Shown here piece by piece: positions 1-7,530 of a stretch of 64,000 nucleotides of DNA; position 1 is the stretch's first letter; every line of letters begins with the position of its first letter. The stretch covers positions 1 to 64,000 of the forward strand of contig NZ_FOAZ01000012.1 of assembly GCF_900109465.1 (NCBI RefSeq). Direction: 5' to 3'. Under the pieces are notes generated by a model, which saw only the letters and a program-made list of their open reading frames with translations, was not told the DNA's origin and made no database searches. The stretch comes from Streptacidiphilus jiangxiensis. Lineage in GTDB: Bacteria > Actinomycetota > Actinomycetes > Streptomycetales > Streptomycetaceae. The position numbers and the translations under genes are program-made.

Positions 1-453
1 GCCGTCATCTGGTTCGGCCTGTCCAACGCCACCATCTACGCCGTCGTGCTGCTCGGCGCCGTGCCCTCCATCGCCAACGGCCTCGTCGCCGGCGTCGACC
101 AGGTCCAGCCCCTCTACCTGCGCGCCGGCCGCACCCTCGGCGCCACCGGACTACGCGGCATCCGCCACGTCCTGCTCCCCGCCGCCCTGCCCGGCTACGT
201 CGCCGGCCTCAAACAGGGCTGGGCCTTCTCCTGGCGCTCACTGATGGCCGCCGAACTCATCGCCAGCTCCCCCGCCCTCGGCCTCGGCCTCGGCGCCCAA
301 CTCGAGTACTCCCGGCAGAACCTCGACATGCCCGGCGTCCTAGCCACCATCATCCTCATCCTCCTCGTCGGCATCGGCATCGAACTGCTCATCTTCAACC
401 CGATCGAGCGACGCGTCCTGCGCTCCCGCGGCCTCCTCGCCGCCAAGCGATAG
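1..453 (+). CDS. ABC transporter permease, sulfonate/nitrate/taurine type (5' end outside window)
   Basis: This is the last ~150 residues of an inner-membrane permease that moves a small anion such as a sulfonate or nitrate, powered by a partner ATPase. The reading frame is open from base 1. The cytoplasmic-loop motif that docks the ATPase is recognisable (LRAGRTLGATGLRGIRHVLLP, then a conserved Gly-rich turn), followed by AFSWRSLMAAEL and two hydrophobic segments, as in SsuC/TauC. The TAG at 451-453 is followed after 12 bases by the next gene, so the two are probably cotranscribed. The neighbouring sirohydrochlorin-chelatase-like gene supports a sulfur-assimilation role. The exact substrate is inference; the start lies upstream of the window. 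Confidence 0.88.
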   Translation, partial: AVIWFGLSNATIYAVVLLGAVPSIANGLVAGVDQVQPLYLRAGRTLGATGLRGIRHVLLPAALPGYVAGLKQGWAFSWRSLMAAELIASSPALGLGLGAQLEYSRQNLDMPGVLATIILILLVGIGIELLIFNPIERRVLRSRGLLAAKR

Positions 454-465
454 GCCCACACTCCG

Positions 466-1221
466 ATGACGACGCCCCGCCTGCTCCTCCTCGGCCACGG
501 CAGCCGCGACCCGCGGCACGCCGCGACGATGGACGCGCTCGTCGCCCGGCTCCGCGCTCAGCACCCCGGGCTGGACGCTCGTGTCGGCTACCTCGACCAC
601 TGCGCCCCGCGCATCCCGCGTGCGCTGGAGCAGCTGGCCGAGGAGGAGGACGGGCCCGTCGTCGCCGTGCCGATGCTGCTGGCGCGCGCCTACCACGCCA
701 AGACCGACATCCCCGGTGTGCTGCGGGAGGCCGCCGCGCGGCTGCCCCGCCTGACCGTCCATCAGGCGGACGTGCTCGGACCCTCCCCGCTGCTGTGGCG
801 CGCGCTGGAGCGGCGGCTGGCCGAGGTGGGCGTGCAGCCCTCCGCGGACACCGGCATCATCCTTGCCTCCGCGGGCTCCTCCGACCCGGCCGCCAACGCG
901 GCGACGCGGGCGACCGCCGCCGCGTGGCAGCGGGCCGCCGGCTGGGGAGGCGTGGCCGTGGCCCACGCCTCCGCCGCGCCCCCCTCGGTGGCCGACGCCG
1001 CAGCCGCGCTGCGCGCGCGGGGCCTGCGCCGACTCGCCGTCGCCCCGTATCTGCTGGCCCCGGGCCTGCTCCCGGACCGCATCGCGGACCAGGCCGCGAC
1101 GGCGGGGATCCCCGCCGTCGCGGCGCCCATCGGCGCGTCCCCCGACCTCGCCGAGTTGCTGATGCAACGCTACGCGGAGGCACTGACAATCCGGCCCGAG
1201 CAGCTCGCCGTTGGCGCCTGA
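466..1221 (+). CDS. Sirohydrochlorin chelatase / CbiX family protein
   Basis: A 251-residue protein of the CbiX/SirB family, which inserts iron or cobalt into sirohydrochlorin to make siroheme (needed by sulfite and nitrite reductases) or cobalamin precursors. It has two tandem CbiX-like halves. The N-terminal half begins LLLLGHGSRDPRH with His11, and a second conserved His77 lies in ARAYHAKTDIP; these are the expected metal-binding pair. The second half begins IILASAGSSDP and contains VAPYLLAPGLLPDRI. The start is ATG only 12 bases after the permease stop, so translation is probably coupled. Position beside a sulfonate-type permease fits siroheme for sulfite reduction. Metal specificity cannot be read from sequence. 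Confidence 0.88.
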   Translation: MTTPRLLLLGHGSRDPRHAATMDALVARLRAQHPGLDARVGYLDHCAPRIPRALEQLAEEEDGPVVAVPMLLARAYHAKTDIPGVLREAAARLPRLTVHQADVLGPSPLLWRALERRLAEVGVQPSADTGIILASAGSSDPAANAATRATAAAWQRAAGWGGVAVAHASAAPPSVADAAAALRARGLRRLAVAPYLLAPGLLPDRIADQAATAGIPAVAAPIGASPDLAELLMQRYAEALTIRPEQLAVGA

Positions 1222-1262
1222 GCCGGGTCCGAGCTCAGCGAACGGCAGCTGGGAGCACCAGC

Positions 1263-1883
1263 TCAGAGAACGGCGAACAGCCCGGCCAGCGGCGTCGGTA
1301 CCCGGTCGGCCGTCAGGGCCTCGACGAGGACCCGACCGTAGTGGATCTTCCGCCCCTTCTTGGTGCCGAAGAAGCGCCGCAACTGCTGCTGCGCCGTACG
1401 GCCCCGCTGCGCGGGCTGCCGCAGGAAGGTCTCCAGCGCCCGCAGGTCGCCCTGGGCCGCGACGAGTTCCCGCACGCGCTCCACACCCAGCGCGCGGATC
1501 AACTCGTCCTCGAGGTCCGCGTCGCAGACGAAGAAGTCCCGCGGGTCGGCGCCGGCCCGCTGCCAGCCGCGTGCGTAGTAGCCGCGTTCCTGCGCGTCGC
1601 ACAGTCCCGTCAGGCGCAGGCCGAGCCCCGCCGGTCCGAGCATCCCCGCATAGCGGCCGACGCTCATCGCGCCACCGATCGGCACGACGCAGACGCCCTC
1701 GGCCGGCAGGTCCCGGCCACGACTCGCGGCGAGCGCGTCGACCGCGGCGACATCGCTCGGCCCTTCGACCAGTACGGTCGTCCGCACGGCCGACTGCAGC
1801 GCCAGCTCGCGCGCCGCCTCCTGCCCGGAGCCGTCCGCCGCCCACGCGGTGACCGCCTCACGGAACGACGTCATGTCAGCCAT
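1263..1883 (-). CDS. Solo TOPRIM-domain protein (OLD-nuclease-like TOPRIM)
   Basis: A 206-residue cytoplasmic protein consisting almost entirely of a TOPRIM fold, the metal-binding nucleotidyl-transfer domain of primases, topoisomerases and OLD nucleases. The acidic motifs are visible: VLVEGPSD with Glu40, LCDAQE with Asp96, and CDADLEDEL near residue 121. The latter resembles the C-terminal TOPRIM of OLD-family endonucleases, but no ATPase domain is present. The last ~60 residues are basic (KKGRKIHYGR), which suits nucleic-acid binding. It lies 30 bp downstream of the acetyltransferase gene on the same strand, so the two are probably one transcript. Family assignment is firm; nuclease activity and biological role are inference. 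Confidence 0.78.
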   Translation of the reverse strand: MADMTSFREAVTAWAADGSGQEAARELALQSAVRTTVLVEGPSDVAAVDALAASRGRDLPAEGVCVVPIGGAMSVGRYAGMLGPAGLGLRLTGLCDAQERGYYARGWQRAGADPRDFFVCDADLEDELIRALGVERVRELVAAQGDLRALETFLRQPAQRGRTAQQQLRRFFGTKKGRKIHYGRVLVEALTADRVPTPLAGLFAVL

Positions 1884-1913
1884 GGCACTCCCGGGGAACT
1901 CACGGACGCGCCC

Positions 1914-2447
1914 TCAGAGCGCGATCCAGTAACGCCGCTTCTTGCCGTGTGCGTAGGTCTTGCGGACGTCCTCCAGCACCCCGCCGTTGCGCTCGATCGT
2001 GCGCGCCGAGGGCTCGTTGCCGTCGTCGCAGGTCAGCAGCGCCCGCGACAGTCCGATCCGGCGGGCCTGCGGCAGCACCGCGCCCAGCGCCCAGGTGGCC
2101 ACGCCGCGCCCGCGGGCGGAGGGGCGGACGCTGTAGCCGATGTGGCCGCCGATGTCGTAGAGGAACTGGTTGACGTAGTGCCGCAGGTCGATCGCGCCGA
2201 GGTACTCCTCGCCGTCGACGATCCACCAGTGGGTCGCGTGCACCGCGCCCTCCGGCAGCGGCCGGGTCCGGTCGGCCTGGAGGAGCAGTCGCTCGACCCA
2301 CGCCGCGAACCCCGCCTCGGCGTCCAGATCCAGATCCGACGCGAGCCGCAGCGCGGTGCCGTCCTGGTGTGCGCCGACGGGCCACTCCTCGCGGGCGGCG
2401 AGCCAGGACGCGTGCAGACGGACGGTCGGCAAGATCAGTTCCGGCAT
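1914..2447 (-). CDS. GNAT family N-acetyltransferase
   Basis: A 177-residue acetyl-CoA-dependent acetyltransferase. The acetyl-CoA pyrophosphate-binding loop is seen in VRPSARGRGVATWALGAVL, preceded by the beta-strand IGYSVR and followed by LLTCDDGNEPSARTIERNGG, the usual C-terminal GNAT pattern with the conserved Asn. The order resembles the RimJ/RimL-like subgroup. Start is ATG at 2447, just below a strong hairpin that ends the upstream exporter gene, so this gene likely has its own promoter in 2448-2472 or relies on read-through. The TOPRIM gene follows by 30 bp. The acceptor substrate cannot be predicted. Confidence 0.86.
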   Translation of the reverse strand: MPELILPTVRLHASWLAAREEWPVGAHQDGTALRLASDLDLDAEAGFAAWVERLLLQADRTRPLPEGAVHATHWWIVDGEEYLGAIDLRHYVNQFLYDIGGHIGYSVRPSARGRGVATWALGAVLPQARRIGLSRALLTCDDGNEPSARTIERNGGVLEDVRKTYAHGKKRRYWIAL

Positions 2448-2472
2448 GGTCCGAGGCTAACAGGCGTATGCG

Positions 2473-2503
2473 AAGGGCCGCAGCCGGAACGGCTGCGGCC
2501 CTT
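2473..2503 (-). terminator. Hairpin terminator after the first MMPL gene
   Basis: A perfect 13-bp stem, AAGGGCCGCAGCC pairing with 2491-2503 across the loop GGAAC, lies 36 bp after the MMPL stop codon. There is no clear U-tract, as is common in streptomycetes. It separates the exporter from the GNAT-TOPRIM pair. Confidence 0.75.
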
Positions 2504-2538
2504 GCGGTGTCGACGGGATGACGCCGACTCAACGACTG

Positions 2539-4704
2539 CTAGTGACGGCTGGCGTCCAGCTCGTCGTCCTCGGAACGGGTGCCCGCCGAGGAGGCGACGA
2601 TCCGGCTGCCCTCCGCCTTGCGGCGGTCGGCGTGACCCGGCCACCAGGCGGCGTGGCCGACCAGCGCCGTGAGCGCCGGGGTGAAGAACATCGCCATCAC
2701 GAAGGCGGCGATCACGATGCCGATGCTGATGGAGAAGCCCATCTCCGCGAAGAGCGAGTTCCCGGCGAGCATCATCGAGGCGAAGGTGCCGGCGAGGATC
2801 GCACCGGCCGCCGCGACCGTCGGACCGGCGTGACGCAGGGCCTGCGCCGCCGCGTCGCGGGGCTCGCGGCCCTCACGGGCCTCCTCGCGCAGTCGGGAGA
2901 TCATCAGGATGTTGTAGTCGGTCCCGATGGCGACGACGAAGAGGTAGATGAAGACCGGCAGCATGAACATCAGGCCGCCCTGGTGGGACAGGTGCTGGAA
3001 GACCAGGACCGTCGCGCCGAGCGTGGCGGCGAAGCCGAGACCGACCGAGGCCATGAGGTACCACGGTGCGACGACGCTGCGCAGCATCAGACCGAGGATC
3101 AGCATGATCAGGACCGCGGCGACCGGGAAGACCACGGAGTAGTCACGGTCGATCGCCTTCTGGATGTCCGCGTAGATCGCGCTCATCCCACCGACCAGCA
3201 CCTTCGTCCCGTTGGGGGCGTTGGCGTGGGCGACGTCGCGCAGCTTGGCCACCGTGTCGAGGGCCTGACTGCTGGAGGGGTCGTTGCTGAACACGACGCT
3301 GATGTCGGCCGTGGTGCCCTCGGCGTTGTACTTCGCCGGGGCGACGCCGGCGACGCCGGCGATGTCGAGCTTCGAGCCCAGTGCGTCGACCGCGCTCTTG
3401 TCGAGCGGGCTGGAGCTGGTCACGAAGACGTCGGTCGGCGTGGCGGCACCGGCGCTGTAGGACTTGGTGATGGTGTCCTGGACGACCATCGACTCCACGG
3501 TCTTCGGCATCGAGCCGGAGGCGAAGTCGAAGCTGGCCTTGTAGGTGGTGGCGACCAGGGCGATCGCGACCATCAGCACACCGGAGACGACGGCGACCAG
3601 CGCCGGACGGCGCTTGACCGTGTTGCCCATGGCGGCGAAGCGCGAGCCCTGGGGCTCGATCTGCCACTTCTTCGACGGCCAGAACAGCACGCGCGGCGGG
3701 ATCCAGGAGAAGACCGCGGGCACCAGGGTCAGACCGGCGAGCAGGGTGACGCCGACGGAGATCGCCAGCGAGGGACCCATCTGCTTGAGGAAGGAGATGG
3801 AGGAGAGGCAGAGCGCGAGGAAGGCGATGATGACGGTGCCGGCGGCGGAGGCGATGGCCTCGCCGACGCGGCCGACCGCGTTGATCATGGCTTCCTTGTG
3901 GTCCTCACCGGCGCGCAGGCGTTCGCGGTAGCGGAACATCAGGAAGAGGATGTAGTCCGTGCCGACGCCGAAGAGCACCACGATGAGGATGCCGGAGACC
4001 GAGGCGTTGTAGGACAGGTTGAGCGCCTTGGTGACGTCGGCGATCAACCCGTTGGCCGCCACGAGGACCACACCGATCAGCAGGATCGGCAGGACGGCCA
4101 TCAGGGGCGCCCGGAAGATCAGCAGCATCGCCAGGATGATGATGACGAAGGTGCCCATGCCGATGATGGCCTGGCCGGTCTTGTTGGAGTCGGCCTGGTC
4201 CAGCACCTGGGCCGCGCTGCCGCCGACCTTGGCGGTCAGGTCGGTGCCCTTGGTCAGCTGGGCGACGTCCGCGCGGATCGCCTTGGCGGCGTCGGACATC
4301 TTCTGCTGGTCCGAGCTGTTGTTGCCGAGGTTCACCATCCCCAGGCCGTACAGGCCGTCCTTGGAGAACGGGGCGGGGTAGACGCCCTTGTTCAGCGGGA
4401 TGTCCGTCCGGCTGGACAGCTCCTTGTTGATCGTCGCGACCTGCGCCTTGTCCGCCGCGGTCAGGGGCTGCCCGTCGGTGCGCTGGAACAGGATCTCCGC
4501 GCCCGGGGTGAACTTGGACGGGAACGCCGACTGCTGGAGCTCCATCGCCTGGATGGACTCGTAGCTCTTCGGCAGGAAGCTGCTCTCGTCACTGTTCGAC
4601 GACAGCGTCGGCGCCGAGGCCGCAATGGCGACCGCAGCCACGATCCATGCGATCAGTGTCCAGAACGGGTGTCGGACGACGACCCGTCCGATCCGGTGAA
4701 ACAT
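2539..4704 (-). CDS. MMPL/RND family transporter
   Basis: A 721-residue inner-membrane exporter of the MMPL branch of the RND superfamily, which in actinomycetes exports lipids, siderophores or drugs using the proton gradient. It starts FHRIGRVVVRHPFWTLIAWI (first TM), has a large extracytoplasmic loop with LPKSYESIQAMELQQSAFP, then TM bundles containing GVGTDYILFLMFRYRE and, in the second half, AIGTDYNILMISRLREE; these are the two paired GTDY(I/N) motifs of MMPL proteins. I place the start at 4704 because GGAGGGG lies at the right distance upstream; an open frame continues to 4860 but through an operator-like palindrome. The upstream TetR gene is on the same strand. Substrate unknown. Confidence 0.9.
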   Translation of the reverse strand: MFHRIGRVVVRHPFWTLIAWIVAAVAIAASAPTLSSNSDESSFLPKSYESIQAMELQQSAFPSKFTPGAEILFQRTDGQPLTAADKAQVATINKELSSRTDIPLNKGVYPAPFSKDGLYGLGMVNLGNNSSDQQKMSDAAKAIRADVAQLTKGTDLTAKVGGSAAQVLDQADSNKTGQAIIGMGTFVIIILAMLLIFRAPLMAVLPILLIGVVLVAANGLIADVTKALNLSYNASVSGILIVVLFGVGTDYILFLMFRYRERLRAGEDHKEAMINAVGRVGEAIASAAGTVIIAFLALCLSSISFLKQMGPSLAISVGVTLLAGLTLVPAVFSWIPPRVLFWPSKKWQIEPQGSRFAAMGNTVKRRPALVAVVSGVLMVAIALVATTYKASFDFASGSMPKTVESMVVQDTITKSYSAGAATPTDVFVTSSSPLDKSAVDALGSKLDIAGVAGVAPAKYNAEGTTADISVVFSNDPSSSQALDTVAKLRDVAHANAPNGTKVLVGGMSAIYADIQKAIDRDYSVVFPVAAVLIMLILGLMLRSVVAPWYLMASVGLGFAATLGATVLVFQHLSHQGGLMFMLPVFIYLFVVAIGTDYNILMISRLREEAREGREPRDAAAQALRHAGPTVAAAGAILAGTFASMMLAGNSLFAEMGFSISIGIVIAAFVMAMFFTPALTALVGHAAWWPGHADRRKAEGSRIVASSAGTRSEDDELDASRH

Positions 4705-5043
4705 GTCGATTGCCCCTCCACGGCATGGATCACCGCCACCCCGGGTGAGGTCGTGGGCAGGGCGATCTGGCCACCCGACAGGTCGGACGGCAGGAATGTA
4801 CGTAGTGTGTGGGCATCCTAAGGAACTTACTTGCCGCCCGGCAAGTCGGTTTCGCGGCACTGTGCCCCGTCCCCGGCCCCCGTCGGCAATCCCAGGTCTG
4901 CCTCGATCATCCTGCCCCCTGCCAGGGCCCTGGGTCCTCGTCCCCCGGGTGGATCCGTCTCCTGCTCAGGGTGGAGATTCGGCCCCGCGTCCCCTCGGGG
5001 TCGACTGAGGGTCAGTCGGACGCCGTCCGCCGATCGGGTGCCG
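4705..5043 (-). promoter_or_regulatory. Intergenic region upstream of the MMPL exporter with an 18-bp palindrome
   Basis: No gene is supported in this 339-bp stretch. It should carry the exporter promoter. At 4829-4846 there is an inverted repeat with 8-bp perfect arms and a 2-bp spacer (ACTTGCCG-CC-CGGCAAGT), about 125 bp upstream of the MMPL start, a typical size for a TetR-family operator. It differs in sequence from the palindrome between tetR and the ketoacyl synthase gene, so a second regulator may be involved. The promoter itself is not recognisable. Confidence 0.5.
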
Positions 5044-5640
5044 TCAGCCGATCAGGCGGCTCAGCGAGCGGCGGGCGCGCTCCGGCGCGGCCGGGTCGCA
5101 CTGGAGCTGGAGGAAGTGGTTGAGCGCGAGCATCACGCCGACCAGGTCGTAGACCAGCTGGCCGACGTCGGTGTCGGCCGGGAGCTCGCCGTTGTGCACC
5201 GCCAGCCGTGCCTGGATCCGCAGATCCCGCTGCCACACCGCGCTCATCCCCGCGATCGCGTCGCGCACCGGACCGCCGCGGTCGTCGAACTCCGTCGCCG
5301 CGGCGGTGAAGAAACAGCCCCCCGGCAGCACGTGCCGCTCCAGGTAGGCCACCCACGCCTCGCACATCGCGCGCAGCCGCGCCAGCCCCGTCGGCCCCCC
5401 GGGCACCCGCTCCGGCACCTCACGGGTGAAGACCTGCGCGGCCTCGTCGACGACCGCGAGCTGCAAGGTCTCCTTGGTGCCGAAGTGACCCAGCACACCC
5501 GCCTTGCTCATGCCCAGGTCAGTGGCCAGCCGGCCGATCGTCAGCCCCTCGAGCCCCTCCATGGAGGCGATCGCCAAGCCGCGGTCGACGATGCGCCGCC
5601 GGGTCAGGCGGGTTTCGGCGACGGACTTCCGAGGGCTCAT
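5044..5640 (-). CDS. TetR/AcrR family transcriptional regulator
   Basis: A 198-residue one-component repressor. Residues ~10-60 form the TetR helix-turn-helix (RRRIVDRGLAIASMEGLEG, then TIGRLATDLGMSKAGVLGHF), followed by FGTKETLQLAVVDEA, the usual end of the DNA-binding domain. The rest is a divergent helical ligand-binding and dimerisation domain ending CDPAAPERARRSLSRLIG. The gene is divergent from a ketoacyl-ACP synthase III gene across a 122-bp gap holding a long palindrome, and lies upstream of the MMPL gene on the same strand. It probably represses itself and the synthase; control of the exporter is less certain. The ligand is unknown. Confidence 0.9.
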   Translation of the reverse strand: MSPRKSVAETRLTRRRIVDRGLAIASMEGLEGLTIGRLATDLGMSKAGVLGHFGTKETLQLAVVDEAAQVFTREVPERVPGGPTGLARLRAMCEAWVAYLERHVLPGGCFFTAAATEFDDRGGPVRDAIAGMSAVWQRDLRIQARLAVHNGELPADTDVGQLVYDLVGVMLALNHFLQLQCDPAAPERARRSLSRLIG

Positions 5641-5680
5641 GGGACGCCATGATACCGATCCACCCTCGCCACACCCTCCC

Positions 5681-5708
5681 TATAGCTTCCGAACGATCGG
5701 TTGCTATA
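5681..5708. promoter_or_regulatory. Candidate TetR operator shared by tetR and ketoacyl synthase III
   Basis: A 28-bp inverted repeat with 22 of 28 symmetric positions: TATAGC, CCGA, CG, TCGG and GCTATA occupy mirrored positions around the centre. It sits 40 bp upstream of the TetR start and 54 bp upstream of the synthase start. The outer TATAGC/GCTATA arms could also be the -10 regions of the two divergent promoters, which would let the bound repressor block both. Confidence 0.65.
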
Positions 5709-5762
5709 TTCCCCGCAGTCGCAGTTCTCGCAAGCGATCCCCGATCTGTGGAGAGAAGCCCC

Positions 5763-6719
5763 GTGCCTGGTTCCCGCATCACCGCGCTCGGCCACTACCA
5801 GCCGTCCCGCGTGCTCACCAACGCCGACCTCGAAGAGCTCGTCGAGACGAACGACGCCTGGATCCTCCAGCGCACCGGGATCGCGACGCGCCGCATCGCC
5901 GCCGAGGACGAGACCGTCGCGGACCTGGCCACCCACGCCGCGGCCAAGGCACTCGCCGCGTCCGGTCTGGAACCCGCGGACATCGGCCTGGTCACCGTCG
6001 CCACCTGCAGCAACCGGGACCGCTGCCCCTCCACCGCCGCGCAGGTGGCCGCCCGCCTCGGCATCCCCGACGCGGTCTGCTACGACCTGAACAACGGCTG
6101 CGCCGGCTTCTGCACCGCGCTCGCCACCGCCGACCACACGCTGCGCGCCGGCGCGGCGCGGCACGCGCTGGTGATCGGCGCCGAGAAGATGTCCGACGTT
6201 CTGGACTGGACCGACCGCAGCACCTGCATCCTCCTCGGCGACGGCGCGGGCGCGGCGGTGCTGTCCCCTGCGGAGGCGGAGGGCGGGCAGGGCGGCATCG
6301 GCCCCGTCGTGTGGGGCTCCGACCCCTCCCGCGGCGACGCGGTCCGCCTGATGGGCGCGTGGCAGCCGCGCTTCGCCCAGGAGGGCCAGTCCGTCTTCCG
6401 CTGGGCCACCAGCGAGCTCCCCGCGATGGCCCGCGAGGCCTGCGCGCGGGCCGGCCTGACCCCGGCCGAGCTGGGCGGCATCGTGACGCACCAGGCGAAC
6501 CTGCGCATCATCGAATCCCTGACCCGCCGCCTCGGCCTGCCGGAGGACATCGTCATCGCCACGGACGTGGTCGAGTCGGGGAACACCTCGGCGGCGTCCG
6601 TCCCCCTCGCCCTCTCCAAGCTCGTGGAATCGGGCAAGGCCCCCTCCGGCTCCCCCGTCCTCCTCTTCGCCTTCGGCGGCGGCCTCTCCTGGGCCGGCCA
6701 GGTCGTCACCTGCCCGTAG
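5763..6719 (+). CDS. 3-oxoacyl-ACP synthase III (KAS III / FabH-like)
   Basis: A 318-residue condensing enzyme of the FabH family that joins an acyl-CoA starter to malonyl-ACP in fatty-acid or secondary lipid synthesis. The catalytic triad is complete: Cys113 in NNGCAGFCTAL, His243 in VTHQAN, and Asn274 in ESGNTSAAS. I use GTG at 5763, preceded by GGAGAG; an in-frame ATG at 5649 would read through the tetR start and the shared palindrome. It stands alone, away from acpP/fabF, and under an apparent TetR operator, so it is probably a dedicated or stress-related synthase rather than the housekeeping FabH. The starter unit is unknown. Confidence 0.9.
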   Translation: MPGSRITALGHYQPSRVLTNADLEELVETNDAWILQRTGIATRRIAAEDETVADLATHAAAKALAASGLEPADIGLVTVATCSNRDRCPSTAAQVAARLGIPDAVCYDLNNGCAGFCTALATADHTLRAGAARHALVIGAEKMSDVLDWTDRSTCILLGDGAGAAVLSPAEAEGGQGGIGPVVWGSDPSRGDAVRLMGAWQPRFAQEGQSVFRWATSELPAMAREACARAGLTPAELGGIVTHQANLRIIESLTRRLGLPEDIVIATDVVESGNTSAASVPLALSKLVESGKAPSGSPVLLFAFGGGLSWAGQVVTCP

Positions 6720-6727
6720 GGCAGGTG
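6707..6727. terminator. Bidirectional hairpin overlapping the KAS III stop codon
   Basis: CACCTGCCC and GGGCAGGTG form a perfect 9-bp stem with the loop GTA; the TAG stop codon at 6717-6719 lies in the loop and right arm. It sits between convergent genes (the exonuclease ends at 6760) and is followed by a partial copy of the dispersed intergenic repeat (6727-6743). Confidence 0.6.
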
Positions 6728-6759
6728 GGGGCGCGGGGAACTGGTCCGAAGCCCGCAGG

Positions 6760-7464
6760 TCAGCGCAGCGGCCAGGTGCCGTCCACGACTGCGGCCGGGT
6801 CCTTCTTCCGGCGGAGCCAGTCCTGCAGCCCCGCCGCCCACTCCGCGTGCCAGCCCACCTGCTGCTCGTGCAGCTCCTGCGGCGTCAGGTCACCGACCTG
6901 ACGCCCGTAGCGCTCACCGAGGGCCAGGGCGACGCGGACCGCGGCGAGCGCGTCCGCGCCGGCCTCGTGGGCGTCGTCGAGGCGGACGCCGTACAGCGCG
7001 GAGGCGTTCTCCAGCGAGCGGGAGCCCTTGCGGTACTTGTCCACCGCGCGGTCCACCACCAGCGGGTCCACCACCGGGCCCACCGCGACCCCGCCCAACT
7101 GCCGCTCCAGGGAGGGCAGGTCGTGCCGCCGCAGCTCCGCCGCGAGCAGGCTGAGGTCGAAGGGGGCGTTGTAGACCACCACGGGTATGTCCGCCCGCCA
7201 GTAGGCGACCAGCGCCGCCGCGACCTCGGCCACCACGTCGGCCGCAGGGCGGCCCTCGGTGACGGCCCGCTGGGTGGTGATGCCGTGGATGGCCGTCGCC
7301 TCCGCGGGGATGGCGACGCCCGGATCGGCCAGCCACTCGCGGCGGCGGACCGGCTCGCCCTCCTTGACCTCCAGCAGGGCCGCCGTGACGAGGCGTGACT
7401 CGGCGGGCTCCGTACCGGTGGTCTCCAGGTCGAAACCGACCAGCATGTCGTGCAACCAGCTCAT
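6760..7464 (-). CDS. 3'-5' exonuclease, DnaQ/DEDDh family
   Basis: A 234-residue 3'-5' exonuclease of the DEDDh superfamily. Exo I is FDLETTGTEP (Asp, Glu), Exo II lies in PVVVYNAPFDLSLLAAEL (Asn-x-x-Phe-Asp), and Exo III is HEAGADALAAVRVAL (His and Asp); all four acidic residues plus the His are present, so it should be active. Similar stand-alone proteins act in DNA repair proofreading or RNA trimming. I prefer ATG at 7464, with AGAGGA upstream, over the TTG at 7467. The gene lies 66 bp downstream of the HEPN-type gene on the same strand, suggesting cotranscription. DNA versus RNA specificity cannot be told. Confidence 0.9.
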   Translation of the reverse strand: MSWLHDMLVGFDLETTGTEPAESRLVTAALLEVKEGEPVRRREWLADPGVAIPAEATAIHGITTQRAVTEGRPAADVVAEVAAALVAYWRADIPVVVYNAPFDLSLLAAELRRHDLPSLERQLGGVAVGPVVDPLVVDRAVDKYRKGSRSLENASALYGVRLDDAHEAGADALAAVRVALALGERYGRQVGDLTPQELHEQQVGWHAEWAAGLQDWLRRKKDPAAVVDGTWPLR

Positions 7465-7530
7465 CAAGCGCGTCCTCTCGTCCCGTCGGCCACCATCATC
7501 CCGTGGCGCACTGACAGGACGACGCCCGGG

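Noticed and set aside
2518-4821. 767-residue open frame opposite the first MMPL gene
   Set aside because: Composition is Asp/Gly/His/Arg-rich with no domain; it is the usual antisense shadow of a GC-rich gene.
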